This document shows, in pieces, positions 48,292-58,331 of a DNA stretch of 64,000 nucleotides. Each line of letters opens with the position of its first letter. Within the stretch, counting starts at the first letter, position 1. The notes below the pieces were generated by a model. That model did no database searches and was not told where the DNA came from. It worked only from the letters and a program-made list of their open reading frames with translations. The position numbers and the translations under genes were made by a program. This DNA comes from Selaginella moellendorffii (taxonomy: Eukaryota > Streptophyta > Lycopodiopsida > Selaginellales > Selaginellaceae): positions 931,246-995,245 of the forward strand of contig NW_003314269.1 in assembly GCF_000143415.4 (NCBI RefSeq), written 5' to 3'.

Positions 48292-48531
48292 TTTCCAAGC
48301 CCGCTACAAACAGATCAAGCGCACGCGGCCTATACCCGCGACGGGCATAGCGGCGAAGCGCCTTCAACCGTAAGAACCCTAGAAATCCGAAACTTCGAAC
48401 TGGGCGGTCCGGATCCTTCCGCGAATTACCGAGAATCGCTGCCGTCCGATAGGCAACACCGTCAATCCAACGGCTGCTAAGCCATATATAACATCGTATA
48501 GGGGTTAGGGTTCTCATTCGACGCAGCCGCC
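48292..48531. promoter_or_regulatory. Shared divergent promoter, unidentified gene / RPL10
   Basis: 240 bp between divergent start codons. A GGGGTTAGGGTT telo-box lies about 25 bp before the RPL10 ATG, and a TATATAA-like stretch about 50 bp before it. Confidence 0.5.
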
Positions 48532-49433
<902 letters not shown>

Positions 49434-49559
49434 GAAGTGACTAATATAAAAAAAAATATAATCTTACGCTTTTTGTCACATTAAAGATTTGTTAATCGGA
49501 GTTTTAAGTAAAGCAATATAAGTTAGATGTTAAACAAGCTTATCGTGCAAGTGTGAACT

Positions 49560-49700
49560 AACTAGGGTTTGTGAAACCCTAACTTTGCCCTAGGGTTTGT
49601 AAAACAGAGCGCGGAGACTGTTTATAAAGTTTTTGGGCGGCTGTTTTTTGGGGCGAGGGTTTGCAAGAGGAAAGCGCGAGGGTTTGCAAGAGGGAAAGCG
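49560..49700 (+). promoter_or_regulatory. Telo-box-rich leader of histone H2A.X
   Basis: Contains AGGGTTTGTGAAACCCTAA, CTAGGGTTTG and two GAGGGTTTGC motifs just before the H2A.X start codon. Telo-boxes (AAACCCTAA) are common in plant promoters of S-phase and translation genes. Confidence 0.6.
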
Positions 49701-50219
49701 ATGAGCAGCCAAGGTCAGGGCGGTAGCGGCGGGCGCGGCAAGGCCAAATCCACCAAGGCTGTGTCAAGATCGCACAAGGCCGGGCTCCAGTTCCCGGTGG
49801 GAAGGATCGCTCGATTCCTCAAGGCGGGCAAGTATGCCGAGCGTGTTGGTGCCGGAGCTCCGGTCTACATGGCCGCCGTGCTCGAGTATCTAGCCGCGGA
49901 GGTATGTGTGATCTTCGCGCTCTTGGGTTTAGGGTTCTTGGGCTTTTCTTTTGGCAGATTGAAGAGTAACGATTTTGTGTGATGATCATCTACCCAGGTC
50001 CTGGAGCTGGCCGGGAATGCTGCCCGCGACAATAAGAAGAACAGGATCATCCCCAGACACATACAGCTCGCTGTGAGGAACGACGAGGAGCTGAGCAAGC
50101 TCTTGGGCAGCGTCGTCATTGCCAGCGGCGGAGTCATCCCCAACATCAATCAATCGCTTCTCCCCAAGAAGAGCGCCAAGTCCAAGGGAGAAATCGGGAG
50201 CATGTCCCAGGAATTCTAG
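49701..50219 (+). CDS. H2A.X: Histone H2A.X
   Basis: Exons 49701-49901 and 49998-50219; 140 residues. Histone-fold core: [75 protein letters not shown]. The C-terminus ends SQEF, the plant form of the SQ motif phosphorylated by ATM/ATR at DNA breaks, which identifies the X variant. The N-tail is Gly/Ser-rich. The single intron sits after LEYLAAE, a common plant H2A intron position. Confidence 0.97.
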
Positions 50220-50394
50220 GGTTCTAGCGATCCCCCCTTCGTCTTTGCTGCGCCGGTGCTTGAGTTTTAGGAGCATATAATCAAATGAAGAGTTTAATTA
50301 CTGCTAAGCGCTCCGCGTGGCGGAATAGAGAGAATCTAGCAGAAGCTCTCTCTCTCTCTCTCTCTCTCTTTCCGCCTTTACCTTAGGGTTGGCT

Positions 50395-51162
50395 ATGGCG
50401 GCCTCTAGCTCGGGCGCGCGCCTTCCCTCGCCAGTGAAAGCGATGGCGGATTCTCTCCCGCGCGAGGACGGCGATCTCCTGCGCTACCTGGCGACGCACG
50501 ACGAATGTGATTTCGCGTCGAGCAGCAGCGGGAAGCCGGCCAAGAAGCATCACCAGCAGCAGGGCAAGAAGCGGCATCTTCATCGCGCTGTCGATCACAA
50601 TGCGTCGAGTTCTTCCCCTTCTCCAGGCAAGCGATCCTCTTCTTGCGGATATTTCGAGCGCTACGCCAAGTACTGGTCGCGCTGGAGCGCCTCTCCCAAC
50701 CAGCGGGTGATTGACGATGCCCTGGAGCTCAACGATTCCCTCCAAGCACAAGCACAAGCTCAGGGCAGCCGGAAGTGCGTGTGGCCTGCCATGGGGGCAA
50801 AGAAAGACAAGCAGCAGAAGCGAGCGGCTGCCAAGGACGATGCCAAGAAGGAAGCGAATGCTAGCGACGCCATCACCGATGTCGAGAAGGCGTCTCCGGA
50901 GGAGAAGAAGATTGAGCAAGACAAGGATAAGAAGCCGTCGCGAAAGCAGGCGGAGAAGAAGGAGGAGGCCGTGAGCAAGCCGCCCAAGTCGAAGCAAGTG
51001 GCGCCCCTGGAATTCAAGGAGGACGAGGAGGACATTGAAGAGGCCGGGGTCATCGAGACGAGGAAGCCCCAATCTTTTGGAACCAAAGCGTCGGAAGCTC
51101 TGGGCTTTGTTTGCGAGAAACTTCTCCGGATGTGGTATCCGCGCCTCCGACGTCGAAGCTAG
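50395..51162 (+). CDS. Unidentified Lys/Glu-rich protein
   Basis: One open frame of 255 residues from an ATG preceded by a (CT)n tract at about 50,347-50,370, which looks like a leader element. The N-terminal third includes a compact unusual segment (FERYAKYWSRWSASPNQRVI) followed by a QA repeat (LQAQAQAQ). The middle is a highly charged Lys/Glu/Asp stretch likely disordered or coiled, and the C-terminus is basic (LLRMWYPRLRRRS), which could bind membranes or nucleic acids. No known domain was recognised. GC-rich codon use matches neighbouring genes, supporting a real gene. It may have further exons after 51,162. Confidence 0.5.
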   Translation: MAASSSGARLPSPVKAMADSLPREDGDLLRYLATHDECDFASSSSGKPAKKHHQQQGKKRHLHRAVDHNASSSSPSPGKRSSSCGYFERYAKYWSRWSASPNQRVIDDALELNDSLQAQAQAQGSRKCVWPAMGAKKDKQQKRAAAKDDAKKEANASDAITDVEKASPEEKKIEQDKDKKPSRKQAEKKEEAVSKPPKSKQVAPLEFKEDEEDIEEAGVIETRKPQSFGTKASEALGFVCEKLLRMWYPRLRRRS

Positions 51163-51979
51163 ATCACCAGGTACGAGTGTGGGAAAGTTCTCTTGCTCTG
51201 CTCTTTGTTCTTGTTCTTATCAGTCCGGCTTTGTAGATTGCAACGGGAATAAGCGTCGGATGTTTCTTTCTGTTGCTGGCTGCTCGAATCACAAGCTCTA
51301 GAGATTACTATTATCACACACAGGTCCCAACATCAACTCTATTTTTTTGAAGAACAAGCCAGGTCTGGCTCTCGCTCTTTTTTCCTTTTACAAGTTCACA
51401 TAATCACTTATACTTCCATTTCGTGTTCTTGGCGCCCGAGTGACTGTTTTTATCTCAAATCGGTGTCTGACACCTTTGATCGAGTCAAGTTTCTCTTTGC
51501 GGAATGTTTACCTACTGTTTTTTGCTTGTGAGCTACCTATTGTGTTCTACCAGTTCAGCGGTTTCCCTTTCGCGCGAAACTACACAGGTCTTTGTCAAAT
51601 TTTAAGTTGCTTTCTCTCACAGTAGCCTCATAGTACTTTAATCTTTATGCTGCAGTCAGGAACTCAGGAAGGACCAGCGCACACAGTGCACAGCTCGTCG
51701 TTACCGCCGAAAGCCAACCGAAAGCTCTGTCCGGCACGCTGAATCGTTCGTTGTTCCCCAGGCGGCTTGTGTCGAGAACGAAAGATGGCGGTACTGTACA
51801 ACAAGCTTCATGGAAGCTAGAGTGTGAGTGATCATCTCTATCTCGTCTTTTCTTTTGCTTCGTGGCTCTTGTCGGCGGATGCCTCACTTTACTCTTCCGT
51901 GTCAGCGTCGTTGACGAAGCTTGAGTTGCTTTTCTCTTTCCGTCTTTGGAAGCTTACGAGATCTCTCTTCTTAATTTAC

Positions 51980-53755
51980 TCAGGCACCAGCAGCAGTGGC
52001 GATGATATTGGAGTAGAGAACTTGTGCCGGACCATTCTCCATCTTGGCCAGGTTCTCAGCGGCCACGGCACCTTGCTTGACGCTACTGTGGACTGTGCAA
52101 GCACCGAGGAGAGATCCCCAGGCGACTGCTCCAGGCAAGTAAGGCATGCTGTTTACAAGATCCGTCGCTCCAGTGAGCTCTCCAGATCGCCCAAGCACGT
52201 CGATCATGGTGCAGTAGTGCTCCACGGAGAGAGCCACGCCAAAGTCGAGGCTGAAGCTGGACAATCCTTGGAAGGACAGGCCCTTGTGGTTGCAAGCTAT
52301 GAGAAGCGCCAAGTAGGAGACCTGGTTTGGGAATCCTCCCTCGAGGCACATCGATCGGAAGCTCTCCACGGCGTGGCTGCCGAATCCATAGTGGCTGAGC
52401 ATGGTGATGAGAGCGTTCCAGGAGACGGTGTCCCGCCCAGGCATTTGATCCGCGGTGGCCATGGCTTTGTCGAGACGGCCACCTTTCGCAAAGGCCGCCA
52501 CCATCGCCGTCCAGGAGATGAGATCTCTCCCAGGCATGGCTTGGAAGGTCTCTAGAGCGCTGTCAAGATGCCCGTTCTGGGCGTCTGCTACGAGCACGGC
52601 ATTCCAGGAGACGAGGTTGTGGACGGGCATTGCGTGGAAGACTTGCTTCGCGGCATCGATTTGCCCGGTCTGGGAGTAGGCGCTGAGGATCGAGTTCCAG
52701 GAAACGATGTCTCGCTCGGGCATGGATTGGAAGGTCGCCTCTGCCGAGGCAAGATCCCCGGCCGCGGCAAATGCTACTACGATCGAGTTCCAGGCGACGA
52801 CGTTGCGCAGCGGCATTCGTGAAAAGGTGGTCTTGGCGAGGGAGAGATCTCCGCTGGCAACTATCGCTTGGAGCATCGCAGTCCAGGCCACTAGATCTGT
52901 CTCGGGCATGTCCTCGAAGAGGCGAGTGGCGGCGGGAAGAGCGCCTGCCTGGGCATAAGCGCCGATCATCGATGTCCAGGAGAAGAGGTCGCGCTGGGGC
53001 GCGCGATCGAAGAACTCTTGCGCGCCTGGGAGATCCCCGCGCTGGGCATGGGCGGAGATGATTGTGTTCCAGGCGACGAGATCTTGCTGTGGCAGGCGGT
53101 CGAAGATGTGGCGAGCCTCGTGGAAGAGGCCTCTGGCGGCGAATGCCTGGATCATGGAGGTGGAGGAGACGGTGTTCCACTCCGGGACGCGATCGAAGAG
53201 GGTCTTGGCGAGGTGGAGGAGATCGGCGGTGGCGAGCGCAGTGATCATGACTGAGCAGGAGAGGATGTTTCTCTCGGGCATGGAATCGAAGGTGTTCTTG
53301 GCGTCGTCGATGGATCCCTGTGCCGCGTATGCCTGGAGGATGGATGTCCAGGACACGATGTTCCAGCGCGGCATGCGATCGAAGCAGTCTTGGGCGTCGC
53401 GCAGATCGCCCAGCTGGGCGTACGCTGCGAGCATCGCGTTCCAGGAGATTATGTCGCGCTTGCCCATTCGATCGAAGATCTCCTTGGCGGCGGCCAGGGA
53501 TCCGTTGTGGGCGTAGACGGAGATCATGGTGTTCCAGGAGAAGATGTTGGGGCGAGCAATGGAATCGAAGAGGGCGCGCGCCTCGTCCAGGGCGCGGCAT
53601 TTGCCATACATCTGGATGAGGAGATTGGCGAGGAGAGGGTCGCCGCGGTGGCGATCGCTGGCGAGGATTTGCGCGTGGACGCGCTGGCCCTGTGGGAGAT
53701 CTCGCCTTCTCGAGCACGATTGGAGGATTGTGATGAACTCGCGCAGCTGTGACAT
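51980..53755 (-). CDS. PPR protein, lycophyte-type, with truncated E-like C-terminus
   Basis: Intronless, 591 residues. After a short start (MSQLREFITILQSCSRR) the protein is almost entirely a chain of about 13 degenerate 31-residue repeats of the form D-R-M-P-x-x-x-x-x-S-W-N-x-M-x-x-A-Y-A-x-x-G-x-x-x-x-A, for example DIISWNAMLAAYAQLGDLRD and NIVSWTSILQAYAAQGSIDD. The repeats resemble S/SS motifs of PLS-class editing factors. The last part has an E1-like signature (VAWGSLLGACTVHSSV) but ends at LYSNIIATAAGA, without E2 or DYW domains. Such proteins bind organellar RNA and need a partner with deaminase activity. Localisation was not judged, as no clear transit peptide is present. Confidence 0.88.
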   Translation of the reverse strand: MSQLREFITILQSCSRRRDLPQGQRVHAQILASDRHRGDPLLANLLIQMYGKCRALDEARALFDSIARPNIFSWNTMISVYAHNGSLAAAKEIFDRMGKRDIISWNAMLAAYAQLGDLRDAQDCFDRMPRWNIVSWTSILQAYAAQGSIDDAKNTFDSMPERNILSCSVMITALATADLLHLAKTLFDRVPEWNTVSSTSMIQAFAARGLFHEARHIFDRLPQQDLVAWNTIISAHAQRGDLPGAQEFFDRAPQRDLFSWTSMIGAYAQAGALPAATRLFEDMPETDLVAWTAMLQAIVASGDLSLAKTTFSRMPLRNVVAWNSIVVAFAAAGDLASAEATFQSMPERDIVSWNSILSAYSQTGQIDAAKQVFHAMPVHNLVSWNAVLVADAQNGHLDSALETFQAMPGRDLISWTAMVAAFAKGGRLDKAMATADQMPGRDTVSWNALITMLSHYGFGSHAVESFRSMCLEGGFPNQVSYLALLIACNHKGLSFQGLSSFSLDFGVALSVEHYCTMIDVLGRSGELTGATDLVNSMPYLPGAVAWGSLLGACTVHSSVKQGAVAAENLAKMENGPAQVLYSNIIATAAGA

Positions 53756-54034
53756 GGAGTGGGCATGATCACGAAGCTTCCATCATTTAGGGCAAAGTGG
53801 ATGGATCGCTTTGGGGCAAAGTGGATGTGTATGACGTGGACGAATGCTTGTCGACCACGTGGGATAATTCTTTTAGTTTTAGGGCAACGTGGTTTCCTTT
53901 CTTTAACGTCACGCAAATGTCGTGCTTTCTCTTAAAAGGAAAACTTGGATCTTAGGTTATCTCATTTTTTCTCCTTTTCTAGATCGTGGATTTGCAGAAG
54001 TGAAAATCCAGTGACTGACCACAAGGCGAGCACT

Positions 54035-54565
54035 ATGTTGATCACGGAGATGAACAAGATCCAAACCAGGCTTGCCCAGGATGAGATTGATCGATCGCGT
54101 AGCATCGAAACGTCGCCAACAAAGAAGAGACGAAGATCGTCTTGCGACGATGAGGATCTGGGTCTCACAAAGCGCCTGGCGGCCATCTCGCCCAACTCTG
54201 AATCCTGCGAGACCACGTCAAGCGACTCGATCGACAAAGAGCTTCATCAAACGTGTTTGATAGAGGGTGACGAGATCTGGATTGGCAGCCAGGAAAGCTG
54301 TGAAGAGGACGAGATTCTCAGTGAAGAGGGCTTCTGGAGCATGCAATTCTTTAAAGATGAAACGAGGAGGATGATCGCAACATCAAGAAGAAATGATCAC
54401 AACATTGGTGACGAAATTGGCGACATGGAGGAATGGATCAAGAAAATCTCATTCGATTATCAAGACCATCTCTGCCAGACGTGGCTTGACAACGTCGAGA
54501 GCGTGTGGTGGAAGAATAGTGGCACCAATTACCACGGCTTGTATACTTTGTCTAAGATAATGTGA
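54035..54565 (+). CDS. Unidentified small acidic protein
   Basis: A 176-residue frame starting MLITEMNKIQTRLAQDEIDR. It has a basic patch (TSPTKKRRRSS) that could be a nuclear localisation signal, then an acidic Ser/Glu-rich middle and a conserved-looking end (WIKKISFDYQDHLCQTWLDN). No family was recognised. It lies 53 bp before the CCT gamma start codon on the same strand; TCTAGGGTTTAG between the two belongs to the downstream gene's leader. Confidence 0.45.
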   Translation: MLITEMNKIQTRLAQDEIDRSRSIETSPTKKRRRSSCDDEDLGLTKRLAAISPNSESCETTSSDSIDKELHQTCLIEGDEIWIGSQESCEEDEILSEEGFWSMQFFKDETRRMIATSRRNDHNIGDEIGDMEEWIKKISFDYQDHLCQTWLDNVESVWWKNSGTNYHGLYTLSKIM

Positions 54566-54618
54566 TAAATTTTCTCCCCAAAGCTTTCTAGGGTTTAGTT
54601 AGGGTTTTTGTGGCGACA

Positions 54619-56283
54619 ATGACCGTGGTGGTGCTCAACGATGCGATCAAGCGCGAGAGCGGGCGGAGCGTCCTCCAGGGGATGATCGCGGCCGCCACAG
54701 CAGGCGCGGAGATCATCCGCACGACGCTGGGGCCGCGATCCATGCACAAGATGCTGTTGGACGCCGCGGGATCAGGTATCGTGGTCACCAACGATGGCAA
54801 TGCGATCCTCCGGGACCTGGACGTCCAGCACCCCGCCGCCAAGGCCATGGTGGAGCTCAGCCGCGCGCAGGAGGAGGAGGCTGGCGATGGCACCACGTCG
54901 GTCATCGTCCTCGCGGCGGAGATGCTCCGCGCTGCCGAGCCCCTCGTCGCGCTCCACGCATTCCATCCAAGCATAGTGTGCCGCGGATTCGCGAGGGCGC
55001 TGGAGGATTCTCTCGCGGCGCTCGAGTCGGCCGCGTTCTCGATGGACGTGGAGGACCATGCCGCGCTCCAGGTGATCGTGAGGAGCTGCCTGGGTGGCAA
55101 GTTCACTGGCGCGCTCGGCGATCTCGTGGCGGACATGGCCATCGACGCCGTGAAGACGGTGGCGGTGGATCTCGGCAATGGAAGCAGGGAGATCGACGTG
55201 AAAAAGTACGTGAAGATCGAGAAGGTGGCGGGGGGGAGGCTGGAGGACTCCGCGGTGCTGCGAGGCGTGATGATCAACAAGGACGTGGTAGCTCCAGGGA
55301 GAATGCGCAGGAAGATCACAAACCCGCGAGTTGTTCTCCTCGACTGCCCGCTCGAGTACAAGAAAGGCGAGAACGCGACCAACGTCGAGGTGATGGAGGA
55401 GGAGGACTGGAGCATCCTGCTCAAGCTGGAAGAGGAGTTTGTGGAGGAAGCTTGCAAGCACATCCTCACGCTCAAGCCAGATCTCGTCATCACCGAGAAG
55501 GGCCTGAGCGATCTGGCGTGCCACCACCTGAGCAAGGCCGGGGTGAGTGCGATCCGGCGAGTGAGAAAGACGGACACCAACCGGATCGCTCGGGCTTGCG
55601 GGGCAACGATTGTCAACCGGCCAGAGGAGCTCCAGGAGCGCGACGTGGGAACCGGGGCCGGGCTGTTCGAGGTCCGCAAGATTGGCGATGAGTTCTTCGC
55701 GTTTTTGATCCAGTGCCAGGAGCCGAGAGCGTGCACGGTGCTCCTCCGCGGCGCTAGCCAGGACATCCTCAACGAGGTGGAGAGAAATCTCCACGACGCA
55801 ATGTGTGTCGTGAGGAACACCATCCGGGATCACGGGAAGATGGTTGCCGGCGGCGGTGCGTGCGAGATGGCCGTGTCCGCGGCGCTCAAGTCGAAGGCTT
55901 GCAGCGTGGAAGGGATCGAGCAATGGGCTTACAGGGCGGCGGCGCAGGCCTTGGAGGTGATCCCGAGAACGCTGGCGCAGAACTGCGGGGTGGCGGTGAT
56001 ACGAACCATGACCGAGCTGCAAGCCAGGCACGCCGAGGCTTGCGAGAAGCGCGAGGCTTGTAGCTTTGGGATCGAGGGGCGGAGCGGGAAGATCGTGGAC
56101 ATGAAGGAGGCCGGGGTGTGGGACGCGTTTGGTGTCAAGGCACAGGTGATCAAGAGCGCGATTGAGGCTGCGACAATGCTGCTCCGGATCGATGATGTTG
56201 TGAGCGGGATCAAGAAGAAGAAGGAGCGCGGAGCCCAGGGTCCAAGCGACGATGCTGGAGATCGAGAGGACATTCCAGAGTAG
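54619..56283 (+). CDS. CCT3: T-complex protein 1 subunit gamma (CCT3)
   Basis: Intronless, 554 residues. Chaperonin signatures: IIRTTLGPRSMHKMLLDAAG, VVTNDGNAILRDLDVQHPAA, EEAGDGTTSVIVLAAEML (ATPase Asp in GDGTTS), RVRKTDTNRIARACGATIVN and the C-terminal nucleotide motif MVAGGGACEMAVS, plus AYRAAAQALEVIPRTLAQN and GIEGRSGKIVDMKEAGVWD. The sequence is closest to the gamma subunit (FEVRKIGDEFFAFLIQCQEP). CCT folds actin and tubulin in the cytosol. The start region is shorter than typical, beginning at MTVVVLNDAIKRESG. Canonical plant CCT3 genes have introns, so this may be a retro-derived copy; it is nevertheless uninterrupted. Its 3' flank is the origin of a segmental duplication. Confidence 0.93.
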   Translation: MTVVVLNDAIKRESGRSVLQGMIAAATAGAEIIRTTLGPRSMHKMLLDAAGSGIVVTNDGNAILRDLDVQHPAAKAMVELSRAQEEEAGDGTTSVIVLAAEMLRAAEPLVALHAFHPSIVCRGFARALEDSLAALESAAFSMDVEDHAALQVIVRSCLGGKFTGALGDLVADMAIDAVKTVAVDLGNGSREIDVKKYVKIEKVAGGRLEDSAVLRGVMINKDVVAPGRMRRKITNPRVVLLDCPLEYKKGENATNVEVMEEEDWSILLKLEEEFVEEACKHILTLKPDLVITEKGLSDLACHHLSKAGVSAIRRVRKTDTNRIARACGATIVNRPEELQERDVGTGAGLFEVRKIGDEFFAFLIQCQEPRACTVLLRGASQDILNEVERNLHDAMCVVRNTIRDHGKMVAGGGACEMAVSAALKSKACSVEGIEQWAYRAAAQALEVIPRTLAQNCGVAVIRTMTELQARHAEACEKREACSFGIEGRSGKIVDMKEAGVWDAFGVKAQVIKSAIEAATMLLRIDDVVSGIKKKKERGAQGPSDDAGDREDIPE

Positions 56284-56345
56284 TGCGCTTTTCTCTTCGT
56301 CTCCGAGATTGTCATTCTCTCTTTCTTGTCTCTTTTTCAAATTGC

Positions 56346-56565
56346 ACGGCTACGATCTACTTAGTATAATCTAGGTCAATTTTTGGACGGTTACGATCTA
56401 CTTAGCATATTCTAGAATTTCTCAAAAGAAGCAAACCATGCAAGAAGAAGAGAGAGCACAGCCCAGAACAAGTTCATGATAGATGGACGGCTATGATCTA
56501 CTTAGCATATTTTAGGGCAAATTGTTGGACAGCTACGATCTACTTAGCATATTCTAGGAATAACT
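56346..56565 (+). repeat. Four-copy tandem repeat, about 30-bp core, block A
   Basis: Four spaced copies of a core resembling (GG)ACGG(C/T)TA(C/T)GATCTACTTAG(C/T)ATA followed by a T-rich stretch ending TAG occur between 56,346 and 56,565, upstream of the coiled-coil gene. The same array recurs in block B at 61,699-61,865. Confidence 0.85.
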
Positions 56566-56608
56566 CTGAGAATTTGAGTTCACGAATCAAGAAGCAAGCT
56601 CTGCGGCC

Positions 56609-58331
56609 ATGGCGGAGGAATGGGGATTCTCCAATGCGAGCTTCGACTGTAGAAATATTGCGCCTTCTCACCAGGGCGTGGAGGATGGAGGCCTTCAAGT
56701 GCTGTCGAGCAACATGCAGGGCCAGGAGCTCGTGTCGGCAAGATTCCGGATGCTCGATCTCCAAGATCACGATCGGCCGCTGCCCGAGAGATTCACGGTG
56801 GTGGTCTTGGGGAAAGATCGGCGCAGCTCGCTTGCTGCAAGGGCGGAATCGCTCAGGGTAGATTTCGGTGTCGTGGAGGACGCCAGGACGAAGATCCAGG
56901 CCCAGATCGCCAATGCCAAGAAGCAGCCAAGCACCAAGAAGCACCCGAGCGCCAAGGCCAGGCGATCCATGGCAAGGAAGAGGGAGCTAGCGCAGCGCCA
57001 GGATCTCGAGGAGCTGGTGGCCCGGCTGGAAGCGCAGAAGGCCCAGATCGAGGTGGATCGCACGGACAAGGAGCTCGCGCTGGGCGGAATGGAGGCCTAT
57101 GTGAAGCGCGCAAGGCTAGTGAGGAGGCGGATCCTTCTGGAGATGGCGAGGAACAAGGCGGTGGAGAAGAGCGGCAAGCCTTACACTCGAGGAATGAGCT
57201 GGGACTACTTCTTCCGCGAGGCAATGGGACGCCAGCAGCGCGATCGCATTGGCCTGGACGATCGATCGCTGGAGTTCCTGTGCCAGAGCGGCAAGGACGT
57301 GCAAGATCTTCACGACGCGGTCAAGGAGTTCCCGATCGTGGACGAGGCCGGGGCGGTTTGTGGACGCCGCGTGTGGAGCGAGCTCTTTACCACCCTCTAC
57401 GAGCAGCGGCCATCGTCTGTGATCTTTGGAGCTGTGGATGCTAATGTGAGTGATGGTGGTCTTTCGTTTGAGCTTGCGTTCTCACAGATTTCTATCTTTC
57501 CCAGGCAGATCGATCTTCCTGATATCAGGGATCCCCATCGCCGGGAGCTTTCTTTTATAAACTTCCAGGGTTTTGATAGATCGGGCTCTCGCCGAGATGG
57601 TGGTCGTCACAGTGGCATTTGGCGATTCGGCTCTCCCGATGGAATTCGTCTTCGATGGTGCCATGTACAAGGTGCGGTATGTGGATCCGGCGCTGGCGGT
57701 CGATCTTGGCATCGAGGACAGCAATCGGGAGACATGCCTCGAGGCTGCCAAGGCGGCGATCGCTTCCAAGGTGCTGGTTTCTCCGGATGACTTGCATGCG
57801 TTTGCTTGCGCTGCAGGGAAGTGGGAGCTGGATGATCGAAACGTCCTTCTGGTCACGACCAAGCAGCACTTCCTGGCCAAGGATCTTGCCAAGGCGGAGA
57901 GGCAGCTCGCACTTGCAAAGATCGACCAGGAATGCGAGGAGAGGGTCTTGGAGCTGGTCACCAAGCATCCACCGCTCGTAGAGGATCCAACGCCGGTCGA
58001 TCTGGAGGCCCTTCATCAGAGAGTTTCCGAGCTGGAGGAAGAAGTCCGCGTGGGGGAGCAAGCGCTCGAGAAATTGGAGGAGAGACTCGCGGCGAGCAAG
58101 ACAGACATGGAGGTGGGAGACAAGCTGGCGAGGCGTGCACTGCTGGAGGCTGGGAGGCTTGCGCGCGACACAGGAGGTGTGATATTCTCGGACAGCATGG
58201 AGAGTCTTCTCGAGGGTAGCCATGCCGAGCTCTACCAGGCGGCCCACGAATGTGGTCGAGATGAGCTCCTGGAGTCATGTGAGGGAGAGGAGAGGTGGCT
58301 CACTCTCCATGCTTATGTTTATGATCCATGA
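56609..58331 (+). CDS. Unidentified coiled-coil protein, duplicated-block copy A
   Basis: Two long frames overlap here: 56,609 to ~57,560 (start MAEEWGFSNASFDCRNIAP) and 57,561-58,331 (ends HECGRDELLESCEGEERW). The second copy (61,921-62,586) fuses the same N- and C-terminal parts in one frame, so both belong to one gene. In copy A the frame changes between ~57,446 and ~57,580. Either an intron (donor near GATGCTAATGTGAGT) or a frameshift explains this; no GT-AG pair I tried was fully convincing. The protein is mostly helical, with coiled coils (LEELVARLEAQKAQIEVDR; LHQRVSELEEEVRVGEQALE). No known domain was recognised; it may be a lineage-specific family. Confidence 0.55.

Noticed and set aside
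54772-56340. Long antisense open frame (522 codons) opposite CCT gamma
   Set aside because: Shadow of the GC-rich CCT coding sequence; no independent domain.
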